A model generated the notes under the pieces. That model was not told the origin of the DNA. It saw only the letters and a list, made by a program, of their open reading frames with translations, and did not search any database. The position numbers were made by a program, and so were the translations under genes. A stretch of 64,000 nt of DNA, from contig NC_086233.1 of NCBI RefSeq assembly GCF_036321145.2, positions 15,699,501-15,763,500 of the forward strand, written 5' to 3'. Shown here piece by piece: positions 33,901-48,045 of this stretch (its first letter is position 1; every line of letters starts with the position of its first letter). Origin of the DNA: Pelmatolapia mariae (lineage: Eukaryota > Chordata > Actinopteri > Cichliformes > Cichlidae).

Positions 33901-36900
33901 AGGCTGTACAGAAAGAGGTCTATGCAAGAGAACTGTTAGTACAATGAAACTGTGAAAATGGCATATTTCACCATCCATTTCATGCCAGAAATATCTGTGT
34001 GAATTCTGTAAAAGGTCACCAAGGTCTTCCACTGTGGCCAACAAGCATTCAATGGCCAACTTCTAGTTTATCCAGTAGTAGCAGTAGTTTGCTTTAGTGA
34101 CTAATAAGTCCCAATTGAAAATAATTGGGGTAATTCCCCATCAAATGCTTTCCACAGAAAGGATTTATACACTCTGAGGTAACCAGCAGTTAAGCTCAGA
34201 TATAGTACCCACAGTGTAGTAATTTGTGCTCCGTCTGTCTTTGTTTTGGTGACTAACTTTTCTCATCTCCATGGCATGCTCTGTTCATTTCTTGTCCTCT
34301 GTCAAATTAGCATCCGTACCCATTTTACAAACTGAGCAGCTCACTTCAAACTTTGAGGCACAGCTACATTATGTGCCAGTCAGCCCAAAAACTGTCTTTG
34401 AATCGTTGCTTAAGGATCGTGAGCATTAATGTAATCCTTAACTTCATTTCAATATTAACACTGTAGTGTTGAAAATGAAACTGCAAAACATCTGATGAGT
34501 TTATTCTGAAATACAGACTGTTCCTGTTGTGACATAAAGGCTATTCTGCAAAACACTGCCAGAAAGCTGAACGTCATCCAACTGTATGTACGGTAATACT
34601 GTTCTCACAGAAAAGCGTAACTAGCTTTAACAGGAATAAAAAGAGAAATAGGCTGACAAGTACATCACACTCTAAGATTGGGAAACAGAGGCTTCACAGC
34701 TCAGCTAGCACACAGTATGGGATGAAATCTTCATTCTTTTCGCACAGAAACAACAAGAACACTCTCACAAGTTTCCTAAGAAAAATGATTTGATGATGGA
34801 CATTTTGAAATCATTATCATAACCGAAGATGCTGATGCTCAAGACTCAATGAGTCAACTTCACTACTTTGTTACTCAGCAAGCCTCACTCAGTATGCGTC
34901 TATGGGAAACAACCTAGGGCTGACCAATCACGGAAGCTCCACTCCTGCCACGCCTACAGGAACACAAGCACAATAGCAGCTGAAACGGAGGTTGTGCACC
35001 TGCACTTAGATATTCTATTGAAAACATAATTAGAAAATAAAGCATCTATGATTTATAGTTCACGTACTAACTTTCAACTTTCACTCGGACTATTTCTCAT
35101 CATTTTATATGTTTCCAAAAAGTTTTTTTCTCTTTCTTTTCATTTAAGTGAAGCCATGCTTTTTGAGCTTTTAAAGCCCTTAGTCATTGTTGGAGTTTCT
35201 AGAGAAATTAAACAACAATAGGAGATCAAATTAATTGCAAGCACATCAACTCTCAAAATAGACACAGCAGGTATTGTTGATGCACCTTCGTGTGCATTTG
35301 TATGCATCATGAGTTAAATTGAAATGCAAGTATAGCATTTGACGGCAGCAAACGGCTTGTGTTATTTATAGTACTTGTCTGGTTGATATGGCAGAATGTG
35401 ATTAGTATGGGGTAGCTCTTGCCTTATGAAAGGAGCTTTTGATCCAGATTGCAGGGAACTGTTACATGATTTCTGAGCCACAGCTGAAATTTTACATTAG
35501 AGATTATGGCGACAGAAACAATGCAGCAGCGAGGAAAAGCGGCACATAATGACCCGCAGACCCCATGGGATACATTTGAACTGCTTCTCACTGTGATGGA
35601 AAAGGAAAGGGAAAAAGTCACTTCCTTAATTTAGGAGGGAGTGCTAGTCATTTATAGATTTGTTTCTAAAATGCAACTTTAACTCCTTTTAAAACTGAAT
35701 CCTTTTCTTTACCATAAACATTGATTTGATTTGTCAGTGGAAAAACAAGAAGTGCAGAACGCAAGTTGAAAAATTTACACAATGCTTATTTTCTCAAATG
35801 TCAAGTTGCATAACCTTTAAAAGAACTACAATCCTTGTACATTTCAACATGAACAAGCACATACTAGCATGAGACAAATTGTGGTGAAATTCAACTTCAG
35901 TATTCAAACCACACTTAAAACATTTCTACATCTTTGGACTAAATGCAGACTACTCAGATTTGTAGTCATGATCTAATGCTTGTATAAATATAGACACATA
36001 AACAAGATGATCACTAATACTGATATTTACAACACCATCAAAGACAAATTTTTAGTTCACAATTTTTGCAAAACATTGTGAAACTTGATCTAAGATCTAG
36101 CAAGACTCCTTTCAATTTTAATTCTGTAACCCCCCAAACCTTTGTTAGCTGTAAATTTGAAATTACAATGAACTCATAGTATGAAGTGCAGCTGAGATTA
36201 AAGTTGGTACAGTAAAACTGTGTTCTTTACTGAATAATTAATCCAAGAAAAAGTGTATTTTTTTTTCTTTTTTCCCCCAATCACAAAACAACAGACTAGA
36301 AATACAGCTGAGACAGGTAGAAAGGCAAGCCTGTTGTCAGTATCTGTAGCAGCTAAGTGGAACCTGAACTTCCAGTTTTGCTCCCTCTTTGCTTTTGGTT
36401 CTCACCAGCGATCTTAGGTCTCAGTGGTCTTGCGTGACAACTGAAAACAAAACCGTGATTGTTTTCTTTGAATTTCTGGTGAAATGAGGCTGTGCAACCT
36501 GATCTCCAACAAAGACCTTTTACAACATCTTCCCAATTTTCTCCTCTAAACAGATTGGCTCTGACAGAATACACTCATACTAATGAGAAGCATATCAATC
36601 TCAACACTTGCATGCGCCCTACAAAAACTCCTCAAAATTAGAATACTGGAAGGCTTTGGAAATGTAAAACACAACAGTCCATTATCACTGCTAAACATGC
36701 TGAAGCTCTAGAAGGAAAACACTTTATGGGAACACTTAGCTGTGAATCAGTTGTTAAACAACATGCTTATAGTAAACGACACAAAACTGCTCAAGAAAAC
36801 TAAAGAATTTAAATATATGTAATGACTGCAGTGGAAAAAAATCTGCACAGACTCAGGCCATTATCTGCTTCAACCATCCCAACAATTTGCACCATTGACT

Positions 36901-37521
36901 AACAACACACTGTTTAAATATGCAATCCTCCCACATACTATGTTACACAGCTATATGCCTCCACCCCAGCTAAGTCCACTAGGATATTTACTCAGAAAGA
37001 ATTTAAGTTGATTTTAATGGGTGTCATTCTGGGATGGCAAATCCCTTCAAGCTTCATCCTTATTTAGTGCCCTGTGTGTCGATTTAAGTTTATTTATTTA
37101 ATTTTTTTAAATGACACATGCATGCACGCAAAAAAATTCCTTTAAATATACAATTGGAGATGTACTTGAGGTAGTCTTATTTTCAACTCATTTATTCAGA
37201 CACTGAGAGCTCCTAGATTAAGAGATGTCGGGATCTCCAGAAGAATGATGACAAACAGGGAAAAGCTAACTCGCGTCCAAAGATGGTGTCTTCTCTGCCT
37301 TACACAGGGGAGAAGCATGTTCAGAAACTTGCCTTCTGTGTAAGCTACTAACAATCTGTCCTACAATTTGCTTTTTCTTTTTCTTTAAATGTTAGAATAT
37401 CAAGTAGTGTGTCTCAATTCCTCCCTCATTTCATTATATTTTGCTAGGAAAATGGAAAAAGGTGCAGTGACTTTTTGAAATGCGCATTCATACATTGGAA
37501 TACAATATCGAAGGCAAAAAC

Positions 37522-37810
37522 AATTCTAACAATGTTGTTTGGTATGACCACCTTTATTTAACTCTCTTAAACAGCTTTCCTGTCATTTCTTTAAGTAGTC
37601 CTCAGGAATAGTCCTCCAGTGTCCAAAGCTTCTCTCAGATGTGAGCTGGGTTTTGTTCTGTTAAGATTATCCCACGTTGCTTTAATACTGTTGATGTTTG
37701 GGCTCTTGGGAGGCCAATCCATGACTAAAAAAGTGTTTGATTGTGTGTTTTTAGGCCCAGGTATGGTTTCACTGCATTAGCAGGTTGTTTGACATACCAT
37801 CATCACGATT
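37522..37810. mobile_element. Probable DNA-transposon-derived repeat
   Basis: Contains blocks such as ggaatagtcctccagtgtcc and gggaggccaatccatgacta that I recall from a common teleost Tc1-like element. The ends are not defined. Confidence 0.35.
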
Positions 37811-38290
37811 ATTGCGCTTCCAAATCTTTAAAAATTTGTAACAATACACAAAATGTATGAAGATGTTTTAGAATTAAACAATGACAAGTCCTAAAATCTT
37901 ATTGGCCCTGAGAAGATATTCAGTGTCGTTTAGTATGAAGCCGTTGTGTAGAAAGTAATACAATTTGTTGCCAACGGAGTGTAACAGTGATCAAGTAAAT
38001 ACAGCAAATCCCAGACTTCTTGAAGTTGTGTGCATGGTGTTTTTGCCAGACAACTTTGTTGTTTACCCTCACATTGTTTCTGGGACACTCATCAGGTGAT
38101 GTCATACAGTCTTAAGATATGGCTTAACGGTGCAACTGAAAGAACTGGAAGGCGTGGCATCAATTAGGTGTGGGCACATGAAGAACACAAGAGTTATAAA
38201 TAAATGAATGAAAGGAGATGGTATGACTGGAATTTGAAAATGTGTTTTCATATATAAGCTGAGATCTTTAAGGAGATTAAAAGACAAAGA

Positions 38291-38428
38291 ATGAGAAAAT
38301 GGACACTCTTTTACACCATCTCTCCTTTAAAAGTGTCCTCTACAGAGGACTCTAATTCTGCTCTGACCGAGTACAAGATGAAACATGACGTGGCCATGTA
38401 TCAGCAAATCAACGACAACCCCGGATAG
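38291..38428 (+). repeat. Copy A of an unidentified direct-repeat module with a 45-residue open frame
   Basis: Open from ATG at 38291 to TAG at 38426-38428. Core residues PLKVSSTEDSNSALTEYK then HDVAMYQQINDN. It matches copy B in the same frame (P-x-x-V-x-S-T, N-S, Y, D-V-A, Q-I). Function and family unknown. Confidence 0.5.
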
Positions 38429-39160
38429 AGCATCTGAATGATAAGCAGTAGTAATTGAGTAGCTAACACCACAAGTCTTTTTTTCTTTTTAAATGTGTAT
38501 TTGTAGTTTTATTATTTCAACAAGTTCAGAATAAGGACATGTTACATTACAATCTAACAATTCTTGAGTTAATTATGCAAGTTGCAAAATCAGTACAAAA
38601 GCCACAACCTTTTAAGAACTACCTTGTTGTGTCTTTGGAAGCCACTTCCTGGCAACATAAAGACTGACAACATTTCTGCTGAGATGTGCAACAACATGGG
38701 TATCCTGTGAGATGGGTTCACCACAGTCGTTAATTGACGTCAGGTTTCTATTTCACCGTATACGCAATACACGCAAAAGAAACACATTTACATTAGCACC
38801 CCACGGAGTGCAAGATTTCCTAGTGAGCGCCATTTGCAAAAGTTCTACAGCAGACTTGTCTAATACAATAAGTAAACTAAAACTACAAAGTGTTTTAATT
38901 GCAGGTAACTGTTACTGTTAAAATGAGAACAAAGTCTATTTCTGAGTCACAGCTGTATACTAGTACACAAATGTAATAAAGTAAAAAAAATTAGTTAAAT
39001 ACAGCTTATTCTTAAGCATCACCTGCATGACATTCCATCTACATTGCATGTAATTGTTTGTTTTTTTTACTTATTATTTTTGTATCCCCACTTATTACTT
39101 GATACCCCATTTCTACAATGCACATAATGTCTGCGAGGTTTAACCCCAAGCAAAGAAACC

Positions 39161-39290
39161 AGAATGAGGAGAAGCACTTTCTAGATCGTCTCTCCTTTTA
39201 ATGTTTGCTCTACAGGAGCCTATAACTCTGTTGCAAACAATTACAGGATCATTTATGATGTGGCTGTATCACAAATCAGCAAAAATTACT
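39161..39290 (+). repeat. Copy B of the same module, with an internal stop
   Basis: Begins atgagg and reads MRRSTF, then a TAG stop, then IVSPFNVCSTGAYNSVANNY followed by YDVAVSQISKNYS. One codon shorter at its 5' part than copy A. About 870 bases downstream of A, same orientation. Confidence 0.5.
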
Positions 39291-42200
39291 CAATTTTAAG
39301 ACCAGAATGAGATTAGCAAAGAGCTGCAAGATAAAAAGGTCCACTGCTGACCTGCTTAAAGGTTTTGCCTTGATGGCTACATAAATATAACACAATCCAA
39401 ACTGGACAACAGAGGTAATTCTTTCCTGTGCACAGCATGTGAAAACTCTTACAAAGATCAATGCATTTGCATGTGAAGATAATCCTTATGGTTATAAATA
39501 GCTGCCTGTTCCAACATCCTGTCTGCCGGTAAGTACTTAATTAAATATGATATCCAGCTAAATATGAACCTTTGGGATCCTTTGCACAGAGGAAATACTG
39601 ATACAAACTCTCCGACAACCAAAAAAAACCCTATGCATGTTCATCTTTTTCTCCATCCAAAATACACTTAATGCAAGTCAAATGTACATTTTAAAAATTG
39701 AAATTTCTTTTATGTATATTGGATTGGCTTAAATACCATTTTTCTGTAGAACAGCATGTGACACACAAGAACAGACATCAACAGCAGGAGACACACGGCG
39801 CTCTGGCCCAACGTATTGGGCTTTTTATGCCAACTATCTATTCTACTCAAAGATAAATCCCACATGACAGTCTGAATACATACGGCTACCTTTTTCTCTA
39901 CACTAGCTTATCTGGTTTACAGTGAGGTACAGGCAGATCCTTAGAATTAGCATGTTGATTGAACAAGGAGTTCAAGTGCTATGGGACCAACATTGGCTTG
40001 TGTTCAACTCATGAAAAGCAGGAGGGCTATCTGCTCATATACTAGGCAGCTGTGAATTAGTGAATTATTATTCTTTAATGCAGTGATAACAATCACAGTA
40101 ACTGAGAACATCTATGGCAATTTTTTTTTAAAACAACTTAGTGAAAAATGGTACTTCCACAGTAAATACAGATACAGGGCTAAGGCAAGGTAAGTATCCA
40201 CTATAGTCACTTCTTTGTTTGTATTTAGCCATGTGAGAGGGAGGGGAAAAAAGGGGAGGGTGATACAGTCTGCCAAGTCTCAATAACCAGGTCAGACACA
40301 TTCAGGTCAGAGCCATGTATCCATGTAGACAACTGCCGCATTTTCCTTCTGCAAAGCATGGAAGTGGATAACATTCCCCTTTGTCTTTTTAAAAGTCAAA
40401 AAGTCTGATCATTAAATGCCATTTAAAAAACAACAACAAACAAACAAAAAATAAAAAACCAGAAACCCAGTAAACTATGAAACTGAGGATAGACTAAAAT
40501 GAAACATACATGCTTTCCCTACTCTCATTAGCTCAGCTTAACCTTGTGCAAAGCACTGTTATCAGTTTATCTTGTACAGAAGAAAAAAATAGCTCATTTC
40601 CCCCTTGAAAAAAAAAAGAAGCTATGAGATCATGTATAAAGGTGAGATTGCAAAATACAGAATATCAAAGTTACTAGAACAGACTAGCTGTAGACTTCCT
40701 TTTCAAACATTTCTACCTACAATATAAAAACCACAAAAGACCAAGCTGTTAAAACACACTGTCAAGCAGAAGTCTGGCTTTTTGTGTCTAGTTGATTTAT
40801 CTTGCAAATCCAGTACTGTACAGGATCCTGTAGACATATTTGATGGTCTAAAAGTGGTCTCAAAGCAAACAGCACAACTAACCAGATGCTCTACAAGATA
40901 CCGGATCACATGCTGGAGGACAAATGCAATCGTAGTTCACTATTTACAGCTGTTCTTTCTATAAGAAACTCAAATGTAAGTGAATTTTGCCAAACAAGTT
41001 GAATTCACAGAAGAATGTCACTTCTACTTTGTTCACATCATATTTCAAATAAACACATTTGTAAGTGAAAAGATAATGCCAAAGAATCTGTACATCAAAA
41101 TATAGATTATAAAAAATTATATAATGTTAAAAGTTGTCAATCAATGCCTATATAATTTCTTCAAAATATGAAAATCAAAATATGTTATACTCCTTAAGGT
41201 GTTATCATACACAGTGAAAGAACTTAGTAGATGTGCCTTTAAAAACAGTAAGCAGCCATTTCTAATTCATTACTGAACAATAGTTTCAGTCACTCGGCAA
41301 ACTTTGGCATATCATGCATTTATCACAGTGCTTAAAGGCTGCTTACACAGCAGCTCCATCATCATTATGCAGCTCTACATCAATAGCCTTCTGTCCCTTG
41401 TAATGTGATGTACTCATCATGGATAGAAAATGACCACGGAAATTAGACACTTGTTTGCTGACCTCGGTTTAGGTTACAGGTATCAAATGCACATTCAACA
41501 AAAGCCCTGCATGCAAACAGAGTGGGAAAAACCAAGCACTTAAACAAGTAAATGTTGCACTTCGGACAAAGCCCTGAACGTCAAACCTGTTCTCATACAG
41601 AAACCAGTTATGAAGTGTCACCTGTCATCGCTATTCAGGTCACAAGACTTGTACATTCATAGTGTCCTTGAGACAAACTGAATAATCGTTTATGGAGCAC
41701 CTAAAAAAAATACAAACTCAATTTATTGTATTTCAAACATAGAAGAAGCTCTACTGTTGGTCAAAGTCAGACCTTCGTCAAGCCTGTGAAACTGGATGAA
41801 TTTCATGGAAAAAATGAGATTTGTTTGTTAAAAATCACTGTAAAGGCATCTTTACAATGTTTGCTGGTGGGATTTACTCCCAGCACAGAGTAAGTGAAAC
41901 CTGTACCCATGACATCACAGTGGGACCATTTCAAAGTCAATTTGCCACCAAATTAACAGAACATTAGGTACATGATGATAATTGCAGCTATTATTTTTTT
42001 TTAAACACTTGCCATACACTTGACTATAAAAAAAAACCAAAACAGATGTTTTGCTGCAGGGTAATATATATGCATCTTAGCTTAAATTGGTCTGTTTAAT
42101 AACCTAAGATTGGTATATTTTCTGACCTTTTTGAGTTGAGAATGCTAAATGTACACAGAGCTAGTCTGGCAGGTGTATCACGTCTCCTATCCTACAGGGA

Positions 42201-45200
42201 TAGATATTACACATTAAATCTGATGGACAGTGCAATGCTGAGAAAAATTAGCACAAAACGTAGTGAAAGACAGGCTACAACACACATGTGTTATTTCTCC
42301 ATTTCCTTGTTGCAGTCATAAACAAGATTTCTGCTGCAGCAATGCATTTTCATTGCTTTTTTGGAATTACAAATATTGGGTTTTGAACATTTTTGTCTTG
42401 ATTCTGTTCTATATTGTTTTGTTTTATTTATTCATTTGTTTCATTCCACTGTTGCATCTCATGACGCATTGTGATTGGCTGGTAAGCAAGTATTTCGAAG
42501 CAGCACTGAATTTGTGAGTTGGCCACCATAAACTTCTGACATTGTCAGAACTTTGCCTATAACAATGGACAGGGATGCCACCACGCTGACATAAAGCAGG
42601 TGAAAACACTACAAACTGCTATATAACATGCAATGACTTTTACGATAAATAAAAGACTGAAAAAAAGTAAATAAATGGTCCGACAGTGAACTGTTCCTTT
42701 TGTGATTTAACCATCAGAATAACTGTGAAACAATCTTGCAATAACTTTTTAGCCAATAGCAGTAGATATGAGAAGCTTCTTAGATTTATAGGCATTGGAA
42801 TTCAAAACTGTTACGTCATTACGAGGCAGTAAGGTACCCTTTAACATGTTGAGGCAATCATCTATTTAGAATCACAATGTGTGCACACCAGACGACTTCT
42901 TATATAAGCACCACTGCCGTGTTTATTATTTGTCTAACACTTTTTAAAGGTTTATTGGAAACAGCCAGGCTTGTTAAAAGGGGCATCATGGTGCATGTTA
43001 AGTAACCAAATTCAGGTTAACAGAACCTCTTTTTTTCAGTCATTATGTTGAACCATGCTTGGTAGGGGTTGCCTTAGCAGCAGTGGAAGTGATGTTCATC
43101 ATTTTCATTTGGGAAAAAAAAAGCAGCTTCCTCAGCAAATGTTTTTGTAACATTTTATTAACTTAGTAAAAGAAGAGGTTTTTCCTGCCTTGGGACTTAT
43201 ATGAGAGACAGCATCACACAACTCAATTTTAGATTAGATTATAAAAGAATATATTAAAAAACCATTTGCACAATGTTTTGTCGCAATAATCTTAATGTCT
43301 TAATAAAAGAATGATTCAACTGTTTTCATGTTAAGGAAATAACACACTGTAAGATTCATTGAAAATACTCTTCTTTAACTAGGGAAAACCAGTATGACTA
43401 ACAATAAAAACAAATGTAACATGATCTTGCTTCTCAGGTCAGAACACAACACAACACTGTTGTATATGCATGGCTGGAAAAGTATTAGCCTTGCCAGCTG
43501 ATCTGAGACAAACTGAGCCAGCTAGAAAGATCAGATCATCCCGCCGCTATCTTCATTGAGCACAACAGAGCTATAGAGCAGGAAAGAGGGAGGAAAAGGA
43601 GGGGGATTTTGACTTATTCATAGCATCTCCCAATCAGCTGCAAACACATTGGACTGCACTGACACTCATTAGTTTCTGCTCCACTTCCCCTTTGGGTGCC
43701 TTTATCCTCATTACATCTATATGAGATACTGAAGCCTGCTAAACAAAAAAGTTCCCACTGTCACACATTTCAATAAAGCAAAGGAAGCATCAGTTTCAAA
43801 TTGGGGGTGTTGGCTGGGGTGGGGGTGGGAGATCGAGGGGGTGTGTCTGGGCATTTTTCCATTCCCCTTTACTTTTCATTCAGAAAGCAACATTGCCATT
43901 GGTGCCACTGTGGGTTTAGGCAATCACCTGCAAATGAGGAAATACTTAAATGTATCAGTTCATATATTGAGATCTAAAACTTTATGCAGAAGTTCCTGAA
44001 GTCCTATTGAGCATACAGTTAAGTTTGATTAATAAATATGAGATACATCACGAGAGTACATTTGGCAAACGATTAGCAATGGGTAGCTTTGACTTTCTCA
44101 CACTAATCTCTTCCTGCTCTAACCTACATTTTTCAATTCAAATAAAACAGTGGACCCTCAAACCCTTCCTCAGAAAAACCATTTATATATTTATGTTCTG
44201 TAAAGCTTTGTCAAGATATTATAGGAAGCACTATAACAGTATCCAGTAGTACAATAAAAAGTTTACTGTCTCACAAACTGTCTCACTTCCCCATTAAACT
44301 TACAGAGGGCAGTTCTTTGGGAAGTCAATCACACAGCCAGAGCCCATTTACAGAGACACTTGTTTGTTTTGTTTACTGTGGAAATAATATCATTAGATCT
44401 GACTGCTGGTCTAATTGAGTATTTCCAATATCAATTTCTCTGTGACTTGCCCACACCACACAGTTTCCTCTGTTATCAGCCTAAGGAGAACTAACCCAAA
44501 ATCAAATTTAACAGGTCCTCAGCCTGCTGTCAAATATGACACTGTGACCGAACACAAGGATTTGAGGATGCACTGCTGGTTAATTAGTGTGTGCTTAACT
44601 GGCAAAAAAGAACAACTAAAATTGTAGCTGGACATATGACACTGTAGGCAGACTATAGTGTATAGGGGTCAGTGGTCAAGGTCAGCCTCTGCTGTGTGCT
44701 TAAATAATGAAATAGTGAGGTGTTTGGAACCCATACATTGAGTTTCTCTCATTTCCAAATGTTGCCTGTGCAAACAAATAAAACTGAGTTTCACATTATT
44801 GATATCTCATCTGAGGCCGAGCAGTTAGGTCATCATATCAGAATTTGTTAACTGTACATTATCAAAATACAGATGTGTACAGTTAATATAGATATAAATA
44901 GATCAAAAACAATAATTCTGTAGTATTTGTAAGCAGGTGAGTCATTACTGTATTACCATTACCATTCCATTACATGATTCATAAACAAGACAAACTGTAT
45001 TCTATTCACAATACTGACAGTGCGCATTAGTTTATCTTTAATACCCAGCTGTGGCACAAGAAACATAATAAGTGATAATATATGCACTACTCTGAATATT
45101 AATTAGGGAGAAAGAAGCGATAACATTAAGTCATTTGAGCTGCATGAGCTGTATACCCAATGAGTTGCAGTGTATCCCGATTCAATGTTGAGAAAACTTT

Positions 45201-48006
45201 AGATTATATGTGGAAGCTATTTGGCAACATACAGTGAATAATTTAGAGAAGCCTAAATTGGTCATTTGGGAGAAGTCCCTAATTAAAGTTACAAAACCAA
45301 CGTGATTAGCTGAGAAAGAGGTGTGCAAAAGAAACACATTCTACCACCAAGTAAGGATTACTGGAGAAAAACTCATGAGAAACTATAAGTGTATAATTTC
45401 TTTCTTTTTCTGTCTTCATGCATTGCAGCATTACTCATTCATGAATATGAATGTGACAAGCTGCAAAGAGCCTTATCGGGTTATCAAGCCTCACAAAAAA
45501 ATCTCAGTGAGTTTATTTTGAAAGGGTACACAACATTTGATTTTCCTCCAAATAATTGCATATATTAACCATTTTTAATAGTGTCTAATACTTTTGTATG
45601 CCTTGAAATCGACCAATCGTTAATCCTTATATCATACTTTTCTAGAGCATTAATATTTCAGCGTCTTGTGTGGAAGATATATTTAATGCATGACACTAGC
45701 CGTACAGCTTCCTCAACCAAACGCAAAGGATCTTATCATATGCAGACATTCTGAAAACAATGTGTTGCTCTGCCTACTGCACATCAGTTATACTGTACAT
45801 TATAAAGGCAGCTTATGGCAATAATACCAAGCTTATCTGTAGCTATTATTACAACAGACCATGCCTGGCAGGACTTACTTCTAAGAACCTCTTTCTTTCC
45901 TCTTTTCCATTTGGTAAACAAACCCCTTTCAAAATGTTTCCATTACACAAGTTCCTCTACAAAGAATGTCACATTTTCACACCACTAAGAAGTCTGATGC
46001 CATTTTTTTCCCCCATATATTTTTAGGGCAACTTGGAGAATTTAATGGTTAGGTACCAATGACTAAAGATGCATTTTACTTTATAAACATACCTGTGCTG
46101 ATTAACACCAAGACTGAATGAGGCAGAAATACGCTGTGCTAACTGGGTCAAAGAAGCAGAGAAATCATTGGGGGAGAGGCTGAATACACAGATGTATTTA
46201 AAGCCAACACACCAGCATGCCAAATGGTATGCAAATTTACACTTTTCACACATAACAAGTCAATACACAGACTCACTGAACTTATTATGGACCATCCATC
46301 CACTCTCTGAGAAGCCTACATTCTACTTTATAGGCTATTCATTAAATATTGATGTCTAGAGGCATTGCATTACTTCTCATTTTATTAAGCCAGCTTTTAA
46401 CAACCCCTGGGCATCCGACCAAGGGGGAAAAAAAAGAAGAAATCCATAAATGTAGACTATATATGCTATGTTGCCACTGTCCCAAAGTCCTTCCTTAGGA
46501 TGTCAAAATAAGGTGCCCAAAGGGGAATAAAACTAAAATCTTTCTTAAACGCTTTGATGCATCTTCAGTGGCAATCATAACAAATTAGCCAATTCTATAT
46601 TAGTCTAGAGTTAATTTTGAAGTGTTTTTTATACAGCCAGAGCTAGGTCAGTTAGACTGAAAAGCTGGCATAAATTATAAATATCAGCTCGGGACATCCC
46701 TAGTCTTAATATAGCCTGTTCCACATCAAATTAGCTGCTTCAGTTACTGTATGAAGAGCATGTCACAGATAACACTCTCTCCAATTAATCCCATGCAATC
46801 ATCAGCACAGACATGCACATCCCCATAAAATTCATCCTCTACCATGTTTGAAAAAGAAACATCTGCAGCTATAGTCTCTTTCACTGTCATCCTCTAATTC
46901 TGCAGAAGTATGATAACAGTTTAACCACAACTGGCTCACATAAGGTAGCACGAATCCCATGATCTTGCATTGTTACGTGACTGCACTTCTAACCTCAAAC
47001 ATGTGGTCCGTACTTTCAATCAAATCAACCATTTTTGTCCCACTCTGGTACAAGCTTTCGCGTGCTTTTCTTGCATTTCTTGGCAGAAAAAAACCCAACA
47101 ATAACAACAACAACAAAACACTGGTCTTTTCAGGGATTCACAGTTATCCTGGAAAACTGCAAAGGCCCAAAGGCTGATGGTCATAAAACAAAAAATCTAA
47201 ACCAAAACAAAACACATACATATGTGACCCACATGAAAAATAGAAAGCGGTTCGTCTCCCTGTCAATCACGTCTAAAGTAAAATGAACACACAGATGACA
47301 TTTAACACTCTGGCTGTAGGACTCCTATAGGTTTAACTTCAGCTTCCACATGGAAAACATTTCTATAATCCATAACAGTGAAGGTGCCTCTGGATAATGC
47401 AATAGCAAAACAAAACAGCTGTTGATACCAACAATAATTTCAACAAATTACTGGAATGAAGTTCATCACTACTATGTTGTGATGAACATGTTTTAACTGG
47501 TCTTATTGGGATTGCTGCAAAGTAAAGGCCCCGCTATGTTACAAAAAATAAGTTCTAAAAGGATGGAACACAACTAGCCTCGCACCACTTACCATGAAAA
47601 CATTTTTTAATACACCAAGACAACCAGCTCGTGATGTGTGCTATCAACTCTTCTGCACTGTTACCATTTCTAAAACATTAACTGAAATGAAAAAAATAAT
47701 AAATTACTTAATTTTTATAAGCAAAATGTTCCAAGCAAGAGAGTGAGGAACAGAAAAATCTAAACATTTTCTCTCTGACCTGACTTTACAATTATCATCT
47801 TATCATCCACAACTAGGAACTTTCTTCTTTCAACAACTTATTTTCTAAACCCAACAGGCTTACACTTTTTCATTTGTATGCATTTTAGTGAGAGAAGAGC
47901 CATGTAACTACCCCACAGAGATCAATTAGAACTTTCTCAAGGATTTCTGAAGAAGACAGAAACTACCTCCATCCTGCTCAAGTGACTACATGTTTAAACA
48001 CCAGGA

Positions 48007-48045
48007 ACACACACACACGCACACACACACGCACACACACACACA
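48007..48045. repeat. (CA)n microsatellite, about 39 bases
   Basis: CA repeat with two CG-type interruptions inside erbin intron 1. Confidence 0.9.
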
